Source: an uncultured Muribaculaceae bacterium
GTDB lineage: Bacteria; Bacteroidota; Bacteroidia; Bacteroidales; Muribaculaceae
Direction of reading: 5' to 3'
Length of the DNA stretch: 29,981 nt
Assembly: GCA_910576775.1 (NCBI GenBank)
Contig: CAJTJV010000034.1
Span: 1 to 29,981 of the forward strand
The translations under genes and the position numbers were made by a program. Below, one piece after another: positions 1 to 8,391 of this stretch; position 1 is the stretch's first letter, and every line of letters starts with the position of its first letter. Below the pieces are notes generated by a model. The model saw only the letters and a list, made by a program, of their open reading frames with translations. It searched no databases and was not told the origin of the DNA.

Positions 1-77
1 TACCCATTCCGAACAGAGAAGTTAAACCTCGCCACGCCGATGATACTGCGAAAGTGGAAAAGTAGGTAACCGCCCCC
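1..77 (+). rRNA. rrf: 5S ribosomal RNA, 3' part (5' end cut by window)
   Basis: The first bases carry the conserved 5S core (CCATTCCGAACAGAGAAGTTAA), followed by the typical helix IV/V region with GATGATACTGC and GTAGGT. Only about the last two thirds of the molecule is present, because the window begins inside it. A strong hairpin with a T-run follows at once, as expected for the end of an rRNA operon (16S-23S-5S). The exact 3' end is estimated to within a few bases. Confidence 0.92.
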
Positions 78-78
78 T

Positions 79-109
79 AGCCCGGACAGAAATGCCCGGG
101 CTTTTTTTG
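79..109 (+). terminator. Rho-independent terminator of the rRNA operon
   Basis: AGCCCGG (79-85) pairs with CCGGGCT (96-102) around a 10-nt loop and is followed by a run of seven T (102-108). It ends the rRNA transcript. Its T-run also supplies the TTTG of the first recA promoter. Confidence 0.9.
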
Positions 110-136
110 TATTTACACGGATAGTTCTTATTTTTG
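106..136 (+). promoter_or_regulatory. Bacteroidetes-type promoter, upstream recA promoter
   Basis: TTTG (106-109), a 19-nt spacer and TATTTTTG (129-136) match the Bacteroidetes primary sigma consensus exactly. The -33 element overlaps the T-run of the rRNA terminator. The predicted start near 143 would give recA a leader of about 108 nt. Confidence 0.7.
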
Positions 137-194
137 CAGTAGGCAAGCACTTATGACAATATCAATGAATAATGTTTGTTAACTGATGTGTGCA

Positions 195-225
195 TTAGAG
201 TTGCACATGCAAGTACTTATCTTTG
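195..225 (+). promoter_or_regulatory. Second candidate recA promoter
   Basis: TTAG (195-198, three of four matches), a 19-nt spacer and TATCTTTG (218-225, full match to TAnnTTTG). The predicted start near 232 gives a leader of only about 20 nt, so recA may be transcribed from two tandem promoters. Confidence 0.6.
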
Positions 226-251
226 TAATAGAAATCAATTAAACATATACA

Positions 252-1409
252 ATGGCAACAAAACCTAAGAAAACAGCCGCCAAGGAGGTGGATCCTCAGG
301 CCGCACGTCTCGAAGCTCTTGAGCAGGCTCTCGGACGCATAGAGAAATCGTACGGACGCGGTGCTATAATGAAGCTTGGCGACGAAGTTGTGGAGAATGT
401 GGAGGTGATTCCTTCCGGCTCTATAAGCCTCAACTATGCCCTCGGTGTAGGCGGTTATCCGCGCGGCCGTATTATCGAGATTTTCGGGCCGGAATCCTCC
501 GGTAAGACTACGCTTGCCATACATGCTATAGCCGAAGCCCAGAAGCGAGGCGGTATTGCGGCGATAATCGATGCCGAGCATGCATTCGACCGTTTCTATG
601 CGCAGAAGCTCGGAGTGGATATAAATAATCTTCTTATATCGCAGCCTGATAACGGCGAGCAGGCTCTTGAAATTGCCGAGCAGCTTATACGTTCATCTGC
701 CGTAGATATTGTTGTTGTCGATTCTGTGGCGGCTCTTACTCCCAAGAGTGAGATAGAGGGTGAGATGGGCGACCGCAACATGGGTCTTCAGGCGCGTCTT
801 ATGTCTCAGGCCATGCGTAAGCTTACAGGTACAATATCCCGTACCAAGACTACCTGTATTTTTATCAACCAGCTCCGTGAGAAAATCGGACAGATGTTCG
901 GCCCGACCGAAACAACTACCGGCGGCAACGCCCTCAAGTTCTATTCATCGGTTCGTCTCGATATCCGTTCCCGCAATCCTATCAAGGATGGAGAAGATGT
1001 GCTCGGGCGCCGTGCTTTCATCAAGGTGGTGAAAAACAAAGTTGCGCCTCCATTCAAGCGTGCGGAGTTCGACATCATGTTCGGCGAAGGCATTTCCAAA
1101 TCCGGAGAAATTCTCGATCTTGGCGTTGAATACGGCATTATCAACAAGAGCGGTTCATGGTTCAGCTATAACGGCGATAAACTGGCCCAGGGACGCGATG
1201 CCGCCAAGAAGGTAATACAGGATAACCCTGAGCTTGCCGAAGAGCTTGAGACGCAAATTATGGAGGCTATGAAGGCAGCTGATCACAATGGTGGGACGCC
1301 TGTAAAAGTGTCCGACAAGTCGAAGAATGATACAGAAGAGCCTAAGGCAACTGTTTCCGATGAATTCGACGATATTCCCGACGAATTCTCCATTGAGGAA
1401 GACCTCTGA
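252..1409 (+). CDS. recA: RecA recombinase
   Basis: This 385-aa protein is the RecA DNA strand-exchange protein. It forms ATP-dependent filaments on single-stranded DNA for homologous recombination and stimulates LexA-type cleavage. Visible motifs are the Walker A loop GPESSGKT (79-86), the catalytic Glu of DAEHAFD (109), the Walker B strand VVVD (154-157), and the L1/L2 DNA-binding loops, L2 near 207-224 with GPTETTTGGNALKF. The tail (about 345-385) is rich in Asp/Glu, as usual for the regulatory RecA C-terminus. The length is normal for the family. The start is the ATG before ATKPKK; there is no Shine-Dalgarno site, which is typical of this phylum. Two Bacteroidetes promoters precede it, a terminator follows, and it appears monocistronic. 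I see no SOS box, but the operator in this group is not well defined. Confidence 0.98.
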   Translation: MATKPKKTAAKEVDPQAARLEALEQALGRIEKSYGRGAIMKLGDEVVENVEVIPSGSISLNYALGVGGYPRGRIIEIFGPESSGKTTLAIHAIAEAQKRGGIAAIIDAEHAFDRFYAQKLGVDINNLLISQPDNGEQALEIAEQLIRSSAVDIVVVDSVAALTPKSEIEGEMGDRNMGLQARLMSQAMRKLTGTISRTKTTCIFINQLREKIGQMFGPTETTTGGNALKFYSSVRLDIRSRNPIKDGEDVLGRRAFIKVVKNKVAPPFKRAEFDIMFGEGISKSGEILDLGVEYGIINKSGSWFSYNGDKLAQGRDAAKKVIQDNPELAEELETQIMEAMKAADHNGGTPVKVSDKSKNDTEEPKATVSDEFDDIPDEFSIEEDL

Positions 1410-1435
1410 TAATAAAGAATACTACTAATAATGAA

Positions 1436-1479
1436 AACGGGTTTCTGAGGGCTTTAAAATGCCTCAGAGGCCTGTTTTC
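1436..1479 (+). terminator. recA terminator
   Basis: ACGGGTTTCTGAGG (1437-1450) pairs, with a few G-U pairs, to CCTCAGAGGCCTGT (1462-1475) around an 11-nt loop and is followed by TTTTCT. It lies 27 bases after the recA stop. Confidence 0.85.
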
Positions 1480-1782
1480 TATATAAGGACGGAGCTGACA
1501 AAAAAAATTTCAAAAAAATTCATCTCCCGTGAACCATTTTTTATTGCCTGCGTTTATAAAGTACATAGCAAGATTACTTTTTCCATTGCAAGAAATGTGA
1601 TAATGATTGGTTTATACCACGGCAGCGGCACTGTGAAGCGCCGCTGCCGTGGTGTTTTGCTGCGGAGAAAAGAGTAGTATTTGTAACAAATGTTAATTAT
1701 AGAAATGTGTGTGCGCAATTTGTAATGTAATTTGTAATTTTAAAGCGCAAAAATTTTTTTATAAACCTAAATATCTATTCAG
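1480..1782. other. Intergenic region with hairpin and repeated motif
   Basis: No convincing gene lies here; the open frames span the hairpins and resemble nothing. The region is AT-rich. It holds a perfect 14-bp stem (1616-1653) and three copies of ATTTGTAA (1679-1686, 1718-1725, 1730-1737) before the secreted-protein gene at 1783. No exact TAnnTTTG box is seen in front of that gene. Confidence 0.6.
1616..1658 (+). terminator. Strong hairpin, possible terminator of a small transcript
   Basis: ACCACGGCAGCGGC (1616-1629) and GCCGCTGCCGTGGT (1640-1653) form a perfect 14-bp stem with a 10-nt loop, followed by GTTTTG. recA already has its own terminator upstream at 1436-1479, so this may end a small RNA from 1480-1615 or act as a backup. 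The T-run is short, so termination is uncertain. Confidence 0.5.
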
Positions 1783-4700
1783 ATGAATGGAATGAGACTT
1801 ATATTATCTGTCATTGTGACATTATTGGCTATGCCATTTCCGGCAATTGCAGCATCTCCCGGTGTTTACAAGGTACACCAAAGAGTTTCTGAAGAAATTA
1901 TAATGCCGCCTTATACCGCGACATTTAACAAAACTGACGCTCTCAGTGATTATACCGTCATAGATGCTAACAATGACGGTAAGACATGGAAATACTATAA
2001 TACTACCGCCCAGTGCCAATACAATTCTGACGGCAAGACTCCTATGGATGACTGGTTGATTACTCGTCCTGTAAAACTCGAAGCCGGTCGTTCATATAGC
2101 TTTTCTATGGTTGCATATTGTAACGAAGTTTATGATGATCATTCCGATAAGCTTGCCGTATATCTCGGTACAAGTCCTATAGTAGAGTCTATGACAGTTA
2201 ACGTTATTCCCGTCACTGAAATTAAATCTCTAAAAAAGAATCCACAGACTCTTGAAGGTTCTGTGTCGGTTACCTCTTCCGGGAACTATTATTTTGGTAT
2301 TCACGGCTGTAGCGACCCGGATACTTGGGCGGTTCTTGTATCTACCTTTACTATCGAGCAGGGCGCTGCTGTTGTCATTCCCTCTGCGGTGACAGAACTC
2401 AATGTTGTACCGGATCCATCTGCCGCTTTCAAAGCAACCGTTAGTTTCAAGGCGCCTGCCAAGGATGCCGACGGTAATGATTTGACAGGTCTGCAGACCG
2501 TCAACGTGTTCCGTGGAGAAGAGAATGTCAAGAAATTTGAAGATGTGAATGGCGGTCAGGAATGCAGTTTTATCGACGAGGTGCCTGCAGCCGGCAATTA
2601 TACATATACAATAATACCGATTATCGGAGGCAATGAAGGTACACCAATATCGGCCAATGTTTATATAGGTGTTGCAAAGCCGGTCGCTCCTACAAATATT
2701 ACTCTTGTGGAAACAGATACGGACGGCATCGTGACAATAGGCTGGGATGCCGTGACTGTTAATGAATATGGTTATGCGATGTCGCCTGAGCTTGTTTCAT
2801 ATTCAATCCTTACGGTCGGAGAAGATCCTGAGCTGGTGGCGACCGACATCAAAGGTACAAGCCATACATTCCGCGCTACAGATGAGCGTAGCCAGACTTT
2901 TGTAGAGTATTCTGTTGTTGCCGGGACCGACGCCGGTCTGTCGGCTGCCGCGGTTTCGCCGCTTATTGCTGTCGGGAAACCATATTCATTACCTATGGAT
3001 ATACATGTCGACGACCGAGGATTTATTTCACATAATGTTTCCATAAACGGTGACTGGAGTCTTGCCGCTATGTCGAACGACAGAAATGAGGATGGCTTCG
3101 TTTTCCGTCTCACTCCCGAATTAAACAAGACGGCATCGCTTGGCTCAGGAAAAGTTGCCATTCCTGCCGACGCCCGCAATCCGATATTTACTTTCTACTA
3201 TTATACCTGGAAATCAGGAGAGTCCGGCGCAAGCAATGATATCGCTTATGCGACAATAAACGGAGAACGGATAGACGGCGGTTTTCCGCTCGGGGCAAGC
3301 GACGGTTGGGCTGTTGCTATCATTCCTCTTGATGCCTATAAGGGAACCTCCGTTGTAGTAGGCGTTGAGATAGACTGCAAGCCACTTACCGGTGGGTTAT
3401 GGTATTATCCCATCATTGATGGTGTGAGTGTAACGGATCCTTATACACATGATATCATGGTGAAAGGCCTTGATGTGCCTCTGTATATAAAGCCCGGAGA
3501 TAGCGCGGCTATTGAGGCGTCGTTCAAAAACATAGGCAAAAACGATGCCGATAATATCGAGGTAGAATTGATGCGAAACGGAATCTCTGTCCAGACAATA
3601 ACAGTGTCGGAGCTAAAGGCCGCCACCTCCAAGACTGTTACTTTCAAGGAGAACTGTGATGCCTCATGGCCAGAAAAGGTGGAGTATCAGGTTGTTGTCA
3701 ATTGCAAGGAGGATGAAAATATTGCAGATAACAGCAGTGAAATAAAGGCAACAGAAGTATTCTTTGACAATTATCCCATTGCCACAGGTCTTATCGCAGA
3801 CATAAATACTCCCGATGGTATATTGTTGTCATGGGAGGCTCCCGCCCTCGGTAATGAACCGGTACAAGTAACCGAGACATTCGAGGACTGCCGTTCTTTT
3901 GCGGTGAACGACATCATGGGTTGGACATTCTTTGATATTGACAAAGACAAGACATATTCTTTCGGCGGAGATGATACTTATCCTAATAAGTTTGCCAAGA
4001 TGGCTTATATTGTGTTCGATGCTTCACATTTTGCAACACCGGATGTCTATGCAGCCCACAATGGCAACAAATATATGGCAACCTTCGCTTCATACAGCGG
4101 TAAGAACGATGACTGGGCTGTTTCTCCGCTCCTGTCGGGCGACGAACAGACAGTGACATTCTATGCCAAATCCTACAACGACAAGTATGGGCTTGAAACT
4201 TTTGAGGTTCAAGCAACCAAAAAGAGAGCCGGTTTTACAATTGAGGATTTCGAAACAGTTGGCGAAAAGGGAGTAGCCCCCGTAAGTTGGAAGAAATATT
4301 CGTATAAGCTTCCTGCCGGTACGCGGCATTTCGCTATCAGATGCACGTCGGAAGATAAATTCTTCTTCCAGGTAGATGATATCACATTTACAGCAGCATC
4401 GGAAGCTGAGCGTATTCCGGTTGTCGGCTACAATGTTTACCGCGGTGATACCAGACTTAACGAAATCCCGCTTGCCGAAACAACGTTTATTGATAATGCC
4501 GGTGTAGCAAATGTTGCGGACTATAGGGTGTCTGTTGTTTACGAGAGAGGTGAATCACGTCTTTCCAAGCCTGCCGACGAGTATTCCGGTATAGCGGCCA
4601 CTGTTGCTGACGGTGATATAAAGATGTCTGTTTCTGCCGGAATTATAACCGTCTGCAGTGGTCTACGAGGTCTCGATATAACGGTTTATAAGGCCGACGG

Positions 4701-4812
4701 TTCTGTCGTTGGCTCTGCTGTAAGCTCAGGTGCTTCGACAGATTTTACCGTCAGTCCGGGAGTCTATATTGTAAAAGCCGGTTCAAGAGTCGCAAAAGTG
4801 GTTGTCCGTTGA
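1783..4812 (+). CDS. Large T9SS-secreted FN3/cleaved-adhesin-type protein
   Basis: This 1009-aa exported protein has a Sec signal peptide at residues 1-24 (cleavage near AIAA-S). What follows is modular: a jellyroll like the cleaved-adhesin/choice-of-anchor-J family (about 43-195, with the hallmark DDWLITRPV); two fibronectin-III-like modules (about 200-395); a second jellyroll (about 400-545); a CARDB-like module (about 555-655); and an FN3 plus another adhesin-type jellyroll with NDDWAVSPLL (about 660-890). The last ~75 residues look like a T9SS type A sorting domain ending VAKVVVR. Such cargo crosses the outer membrane by T9SS and is usually attached to the cell surface. No catalytic motif is visible, so an adhesin or structural role is likely. 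It is paralogous to the protein at 11691-14798 over the jellyroll-FN3-FN3-jellyroll stretch. Domain borders are by eye. It is monocistronic, with a terminator at 4830. Confidence 0.85.
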   Translation: MNGMRLILSVIVTLLAMPFPAIAASPGVYKVHQRVSEEIIMPPYTATFNKTDALSDYTVIDANNDGKTWKYYNTTAQCQYNSDGKTPMDDWLITRPVKLEAGRSYSFSMVAYCNEVYDDHSDKLAVYLGTSPIVESMTVNVIPVTEIKSLKKNPQTLEGSVSVTSSGNYYFGIHGCSDPDTWAVLVSTFTIEQGAAVVIPSAVTELNVVPDPSAAFKATVSFKAPAKDADGNDLTGLQTVNVFRGEENVKKFEDVNGGQECSFIDEVPAAGNYTYTIIPIIGGNEGTPISANVYIGVAKPVAPTNITLVETDTDGIVTIGWDAVTVNEYGYAMSPELVSYSILTVGEDPELVATDIKGTSHTFRATDERSQTFVEYSVVAGTDAGLSAAAVSPLIAVGKPYSLPMDIHVDDRGFISHNVSINGDWSLAAMSNDRNEDGFVFRLTPELNKTASLGSGKVAIPADARNPIFTFYYYTWKSGESGASNDIAYATINGERIDGGFPLGASDGWAVAIIPLDAYKGTSVVVGVEIDCKPLTGGLWYYPIIDGVSVTDPYTHDIMVKGLDVPLYIKPGDSAAIEASFKNIGKNDADNIEVELMRNGISVQTITVSELKAATSKTVTFKENCDASWPEKVEYQVVVNCKEDENIADNSSEIKATEVFFDNYPIATGLIADINTPDGILLSWEAPALGNEPVQVTETFEDCRSFAVNDIMGWTFFDIDKDKTYSFGGDDTYPNKFAKMAYIVFDASHFATPDVYAAHNGNKYMATFASYSGKNDDWAVSPLLSGDEQTVTFYAKSYNDKYGLETFEVQATKKRAGFTIEDFETVGEKGVAPVSWKKYSYKLPAGTRHFAIRCTSEDKFFFQVDDITFTAASEAERIPVVGYNVYRGDTRLNEIPLAETTFIDNAGVANVADYRVSVVYERGESRLSKPADEYSGIAATVADGDIKMSVSAGIITVCSGLRGLDITVYKADGSVVGSAVSSGASTDFTVSPGVYIVKAGSRVAKVVVR

Positions 4813-4829
4813 TAACCTGTAGTATATAA

Positions 4830-4861
4830 AAAACAGGAGGCTCTTTGGGGCCTCCTGTTTT
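4830..4861. terminator. Bidirectional terminator between convergent genes
   Basis: AAAACAGGAGGC (4830-4841) and GCCTCCTGTTTT (4850-4861) form a 12-bp perfect stem with an 8-nt loop. A-rich and T-rich flanks give a U-tract on either strand. It can serve both the rightward cargo gene and the leftward pgi-murI-propeller unit. Confidence 0.88.
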
Positions 4862-4880
4862 CTATGAGATGAAAATTTAT

Positions 4881-6017
4881 TTATTTCTTGCAGAAAGCGA
4901 TGCAGGCCGGAACGTCGCCGGTGGTAGCTTTCCAGAGAAGCTTGCCTTCTTTGCTGTAGCAGAGCACGCTGCCCGATGAGGCATAGTTTTTGGCATCCGT
5001 AACGTAGATTTCACCGGAACCCGGATTGACGGCTACACAATAGGGAGCAGTGATATCCTTTTCTGTGCCGTCGGTGATGAAGCTGCCTTCTTCAGAATAA
5101 CCGTTGCCGGTGATTCCGAGAGTATTGTAGGAATAGGTGGCATTCCAGTTTTCATCGTACGTGCTGCCGATGGAGTAGAGCTTGTCGTTGGTGAGTGTCA
5201 TGTTCGACACGGCTTGGTCTACGGTAGCAGTCTGACTGAATACGCCATCCTTTGCAGTGAAGCGTGCCAGGCACGATGCCTTGTCTGCATAGTTGCCGCG
5301 CGAGCTTGCCCAAAGAGAACCGTAGTAGTCTACGCGGATATGCTGTAAGTTGATGGGGCCGTCGATTTTGGCGGTTTCGTTGAGGGTGGCTATATCTATT
5401 ACGCTGATGTAGTTCTTGTAGTCGGGATTCTGATAGTCACCGGAGTTTGCCACATATAGCTTGTTGCCTATTACGGTTATGCCCTCGGGCATGCGGCCTA
5501 CGGATACGGAGCCGAGTTTCTTGAAGCTGTAGATATCGAAAGCCACTACCGAACCGTTGTCACCTTCACCGCCGACAAAGCTTGTGACGTATGCGATATT
5601 GCCGTAGAATGCAATTGAACGAGGCGAAGAGATGTCGACTTTGGCGATATGTTTTGCTGTTGCGGCATCAAGGATTTCAACCTTGTTGCTGCCGTTGACA
5701 ACGATGAAAAGCATACCGTCGTAGATTGCCAAATCGTTGCCGACATCGCCCAGTTCCATTATCTGGTCGGGGTTGGCGGCTGAGTAAATATTGCGGGTAT
5801 ATGTGCCGTTTTTATAGCTGAAATAATCGAGGGTGCATTTATTGGAACCCATGTTACCCTGATTGAGAAGATAGAAGCCGGTATAACCGCCGCCGTCTGA
5901 TGCATGTGAGCCTTCAACTATAGTTCCTTCCGGTTCCGGAATTTCCGGGTCGTCGGCACATGATGCTGTTGTTATTGCAAGGAGTGCGATAGCTGCGAGT
6001 TTTAAAAATTTTGTCAT
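4881..6017 (-). CDS. YncE-like beta-propeller surface lipoprotein, BtuG-like (DUF5074-type)
   Basis: This 378-aa lipoprotein has a signal peptide with lipobox TASC (Cys20) followed by acidic residues (ADDPEIPEPE), which fits the Bacteroidetes signal for surface exposure. The rest is a YncE-type beta-propeller with recurrent blades such as NKVEILDAATAKHIAKVDI and NYISVIDIATLNETAKI. The opening LLNQGNMGSNKCTLDYFSY and the phrase ELGDVGNDLAIY closely resemble, from memory, BtuG and related Bacteroides proteins, the surface lipoproteins that capture vitamin B12 for BtuB. Corrinoid binding is an inference: no btuB, TonB-dependent receptor or cobalamin riboswitch is nearby. It follows murI by 34 nt on the same strand and probably shares its transcript. 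It could equally be a propeller of other ligand specificity. Confidence 0.8.
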   Translation of the reverse strand: MTKFLKLAAIALLAITTASCADDPEIPEPEGTIVEGSHASDGGGYTGFYLLNQGNMGSNKCTLDYFSYKNGTYTRNIYSAANPDQIMELGDVGNDLAIYDGMLFIVVNGSNKVEILDAATAKHIAKVDISSPRSIAFYGNIAYVTSFVGGEGDNGSVVAFDIYSFKKLGSVSVGRMPEGITVIGNKLYVANSGDYQNPDYKNYISVIDIATLNETAKIDGPINLQHIRVDYYGSLWASSRGNYADKASCLARFTAKDGVFSQTATVDQAVSNMTLTNDKLYSIGSTYDENWNATYSYNTLGITGNGYSEEGSFITDGTEKDITAPYCVAVNPGSGEIYVTDAKNYASSGSVLCYSKEGKLLWKATTGDVPACIAFCKK

Positions 6018-6051
6018 TCCGATAATTTGTGTTGATTGGTTTCGTTAGTAA

Positions 6052-6927
6052 TTATTTGATGTAATCTTTGAAATTCACTCTGCGGGCATCTACATTCTCG
6101 CCCATGAAAACGCCTGCCATGTCGGAAAATTTCGCGGCGTCTTCAGTGGTTAGATACTCAATAGAGCCTTTACGGGTGATGCGGGCGTCCATTTCCGGAT
6201 GTCGGTGCAGATAGTCGATAAGCGATTCTGCCACGATATCACCCTGACTTACTATTATGATGCCTTCGGGCATGTAGAGTCTTATTTTAGGTAACAGCAG
6301 AGGATAGTGCGTACATCCGAGGATCACTGTATCGATGTTTTTATCCATTGCGAATAGTGCCTCAATGTCGCGGCGTACGAAATAATCCGCACCGTCACCG
6401 GCCGATTCCTTGTATTCCACCAGCGGCACCCACATCGGACATGCATGTGAATGGAGTTTCAGACCCGGATGGAGCTTGGCAAGCTCGAGGTCGTACGATT
6501 GTGATGCTACAGTTCCGGGAGTCCCGAAAAGGCCTATATGACCATTTCGGGTGATTCGGCCTACCTGTTCCGCCGTAGGGCGTATCACACCGAGTACGCG
6601 CCTGCCGGGGTCGAGGGCTGCAAGGTCGTTCTGTTGGATGGTGCGCAGTGCTTTGGCCGACGCTGTGTTGCAGGCAAGAATCACAAGCTGGCAACCTCGT
6701 GCAAAAAGATATTCCACAGCCTCGAGGGTGAAATTGTACACGAGGTCGAAAGAACGTGTGCCGTATGGTGCGCGGGCGTTGTCACCGAGATAGATGTAGT
6801 CAGCGTCAGGGAGAGCGCGGCGGATTGATTTGAGGATTGTGAGGCCTCCATAACCTGAATCGAACACCCCGATAGGTCCGGGGTGTCCGACAGTGGCATG
6901 AATATCGTTAAAACGGGCGGCGTTCAT
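6052..6927 (-). CDS. murI: Glutamate racemase
   Basis: This 291-aa cytoplasmic enzyme interconverts L- and D-glutamate, supplying D-Glu for peptidoglycan. The family signatures are clear: GVFDSGYGGLT (Asp23-Ser24), YLGDNARAPYGTRS, the first catalytic Cys in ACNTASAKALR (Cys86) and the second in LGCTHYPLL (Cys205, with His207). The length is normal, with a short extra N-terminus. The ATG overlaps the pgi stop by one base (TGATG), which argues for translational coupling and for this start. The propeller lipoprotein gene follows 34 nt downstream. Confidence 0.96.
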   Translation of the reverse strand: MNAARFNDIHATVGHPGPIGVFDSGYGGLTILKSIRRALPDADYIYLGDNARAPYGTRSFDLVYNFTLEAVEYLFARGCQLVILACNTASAKALRTIQQNDLAALDPGRRVLGVIRPTAEQVGRITRNGHIGLFGTPGTVASQSYDLELAKLHPGLKLHSHACPMWVPLVEYKESAGDGADYFVRRDIEALFAMDKNIDTVILGCTHYPLLLPKIRLYMPEGIIIVSQGDIVAESLIDYLHRHPEMDARITRKGSIEYLTTEDAAKFSDMAGVFMGENVDARRVNFKDYIK

Positions 6928-8240
6928 CAGAGTTTGGCTCTGATGGCGGCGCTTTCTTTCTCATAGCCGGGTTTATCGAGCAGGGCGAACATATTCTTCT
7001 TGTATGCCTCTACGCCGGGCTGGTTGAAAGGATTGACACCGAGGACATATCCGCTTATGCCGCAGGCAGCCTCAAAGAAATAAATGAGTTGCCCGAGAAC
7101 TGCCGGGCTTACCTCGGGAATCTCGATCAGGATGTTGGGAACCCCACCGTCGACATGTGCCAGACGGGTGCCAAGTTCGGCCATCTTGTTTACTTCGTCG
7201 ACGCGCTTGCCTGCGATGTAGTTGAGTCCGTCGAGATTCGATTCGTCGGATGGAATGCGGAGCTCATGTTTGGAGGTCTTCACGGAGATTACGGTCTCGA
7301 AAATAGTGCGTTCGCCTTCCTGAATCCACTGGCCCATAGAGTGAAGGTCGGTGGTGAAATCAACAGACGACGGATATATGCCCTTGTTGTCCTTGCCTTC
7401 GCTTTCTCCATAGAGCTGTTTCCACCATTCGGCGAAGAAATGGAGAGCAGGATAGAAATCAACAAGGATTTCGGTTTTCTTGCCGCTGCGGTAGAGGGCA
7501 TTGCGTGTCATGGCGTATGTGAGAGCGTCGGTGGATGTACCGTCGAGGGTTTTCTCCATCATTTCGCGGGCGCCTGCCACGAGAGCCTTGATGTCGATGC
7601 CGGCAACAGCTATGGGAAGAAGACCTACGGGTGTGAGTACGGAGAAGCGGCCACCCACATTGTCGGGAATTACATATGTTTTGTAGCCTTCGGTGTCGGC
7701 GAGAGTGCGGAGTGCGCCGCGGGCAGCGTCGGTTACTGCTACGATGCGTTTTGAGGCTTCCTCGCGGCCGAGCTGCGATTCGAGCTGTTCGCGCAGAAGG
7801 CGGAACGCGATGGCGGGTTCCGTTGTCGTGCCCGATTTGGAAATTACGATGATACCGAATTTCTTACCTTTGAGGTAGTCCATAAGGTTGTATAGGTAGT
7901 CCTCCCCGATATTCTGTCCCGCAAAAAGTACTTTGGGCTGATCGAAGGGATTCGACATAGCTTCAATAACGGCTTTGGCTCCAAGATAGCTGCCACCGAT
8001 ACCGATAGCGACAACGACATCGCAATTCTCGCTCAACGATTTTGCTGTAGAATTGATGTCGTCGAGAAGTTCGTTGCTTATTTCGCCGGGGAGTTTTACC
8101 CAACCCAGAAAGTCGTTGCCAAGGCCGCTGCCATCGGTAAGTTTGGTCAGGCCGCCGATCGCTTCGTCTCTCAGTGCGTCAATCTGCTCGCGGCTTACGA
8201 AACCGAGGACATCCTTAATCGATACTTCTATATTTTTCAT
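6927..8240 (-). CDS. pgi: Glucose-6-phosphate isomerase
   Basis: This 437-aa enzyme interconverts glucose-6-phosphate and fructose-6-phosphate in glycolysis and gluconeogenesis. Key motifs are GIGGSYLGAKA (80-90), the phosphosugar-binding SKSGTTTEPA (134-143), the signature DNVGGRFSVLTPVG (193-206) and YGESEGKDNKG with the likely catalytic Glu. It is of the short bacterial form (about 440-450 aa). The start is MKNIEVSI at 8240; upstream in-frame codons would run through the promoter box at 8265-8272 and carry no family sequence. It heads a unit with murI and the propeller lipoprotein gene. Confidence 0.96.
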   Translation of the reverse strand: MKNIEVSIKDVLGFVSREQIDALRDEAIGGLTKLTDGSGLGNDFLGWVKLPGEISNELLDDINSTAKSLSENCDVVVAIGIGGSYLGAKAVIEAMSNPFDQPKVLFAGQNIGEDYLYNLMDYLKGKKFGIIVISKSGTTTEPAIAFRLLREQLESQLGREEASKRIVAVTDAARGALRTLADTEGYKTYVIPDNVGGRFSVLTPVGLLPIAVAGIDIKALVAGAREMMEKTLDGTSTDALTYAMTRNALYRSGKKTEILVDFYPALHFFAEWWKQLYGESEGKDNKGIYPSSVDFTTDLHSMGQWIQEGERTIFETVISVKTSKHELRIPSDESNLDGLNYIAGKRVDEVNKMAELGTRLAHVDGGVPNILIEIPEVSPAVLGQLIYFFEAACGISGYVLGVNPFNQPGVEAYKKNMFALLDKPGYEKESAAIRAKL

Positions 8241-8264
8241 TGTTAGACTGTTAAAATTTTGTCG

Positions 8265-8272
8265 CAAAATTA
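8265..8272 (-). promoter_or_regulatory. -7 box for the pgi-murI unit
   Basis: On the minus strand TAATTTTG matches TAnnTTTG. The predicted start near 8258 leaves a leader of about 18 nt. No good TTTG lies at the normal distance, so only the -7 element is supported. Confidence 0.5.
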
Positions 8273-8337
8273 CGCTTTTTTCTTGAATTAGTCCGCAGCT
8301 GCGTTCGGAAATTTCTGTTGCGTTTCGACTGAACAAC

Positions 8338-8369
8338 AGAAAAAGCCGCCCGAAAGTTCCGGACGGCTT
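8338..8369 (-). terminator. Terminator downstream of the 1059-aa cargo gene
   Basis: On the minus strand AGCCGTCCG and CGGGCGGCT (plus positions 8360-8368 and 8344-8352) form a 9-bp stem with one G-U pair, and a T-rich run follows. It separates the cargo gene from pgi. Confidence 0.85.
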
Positions 8370-8391
8370 GGATAACGGTTAGAAATATCGT

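Noticed and set aside
1459..1677. Rightward 72-codon frame after recA
   Set aside because: It runs through the recA terminator stem and the 1616-1653 hairpin and has no recognisable sequence.
7089..7754. Long open frame of 221 codons opposite pgi
   Set aside because: It is a shadow of pgi; the minus-strand product has all family motifs.
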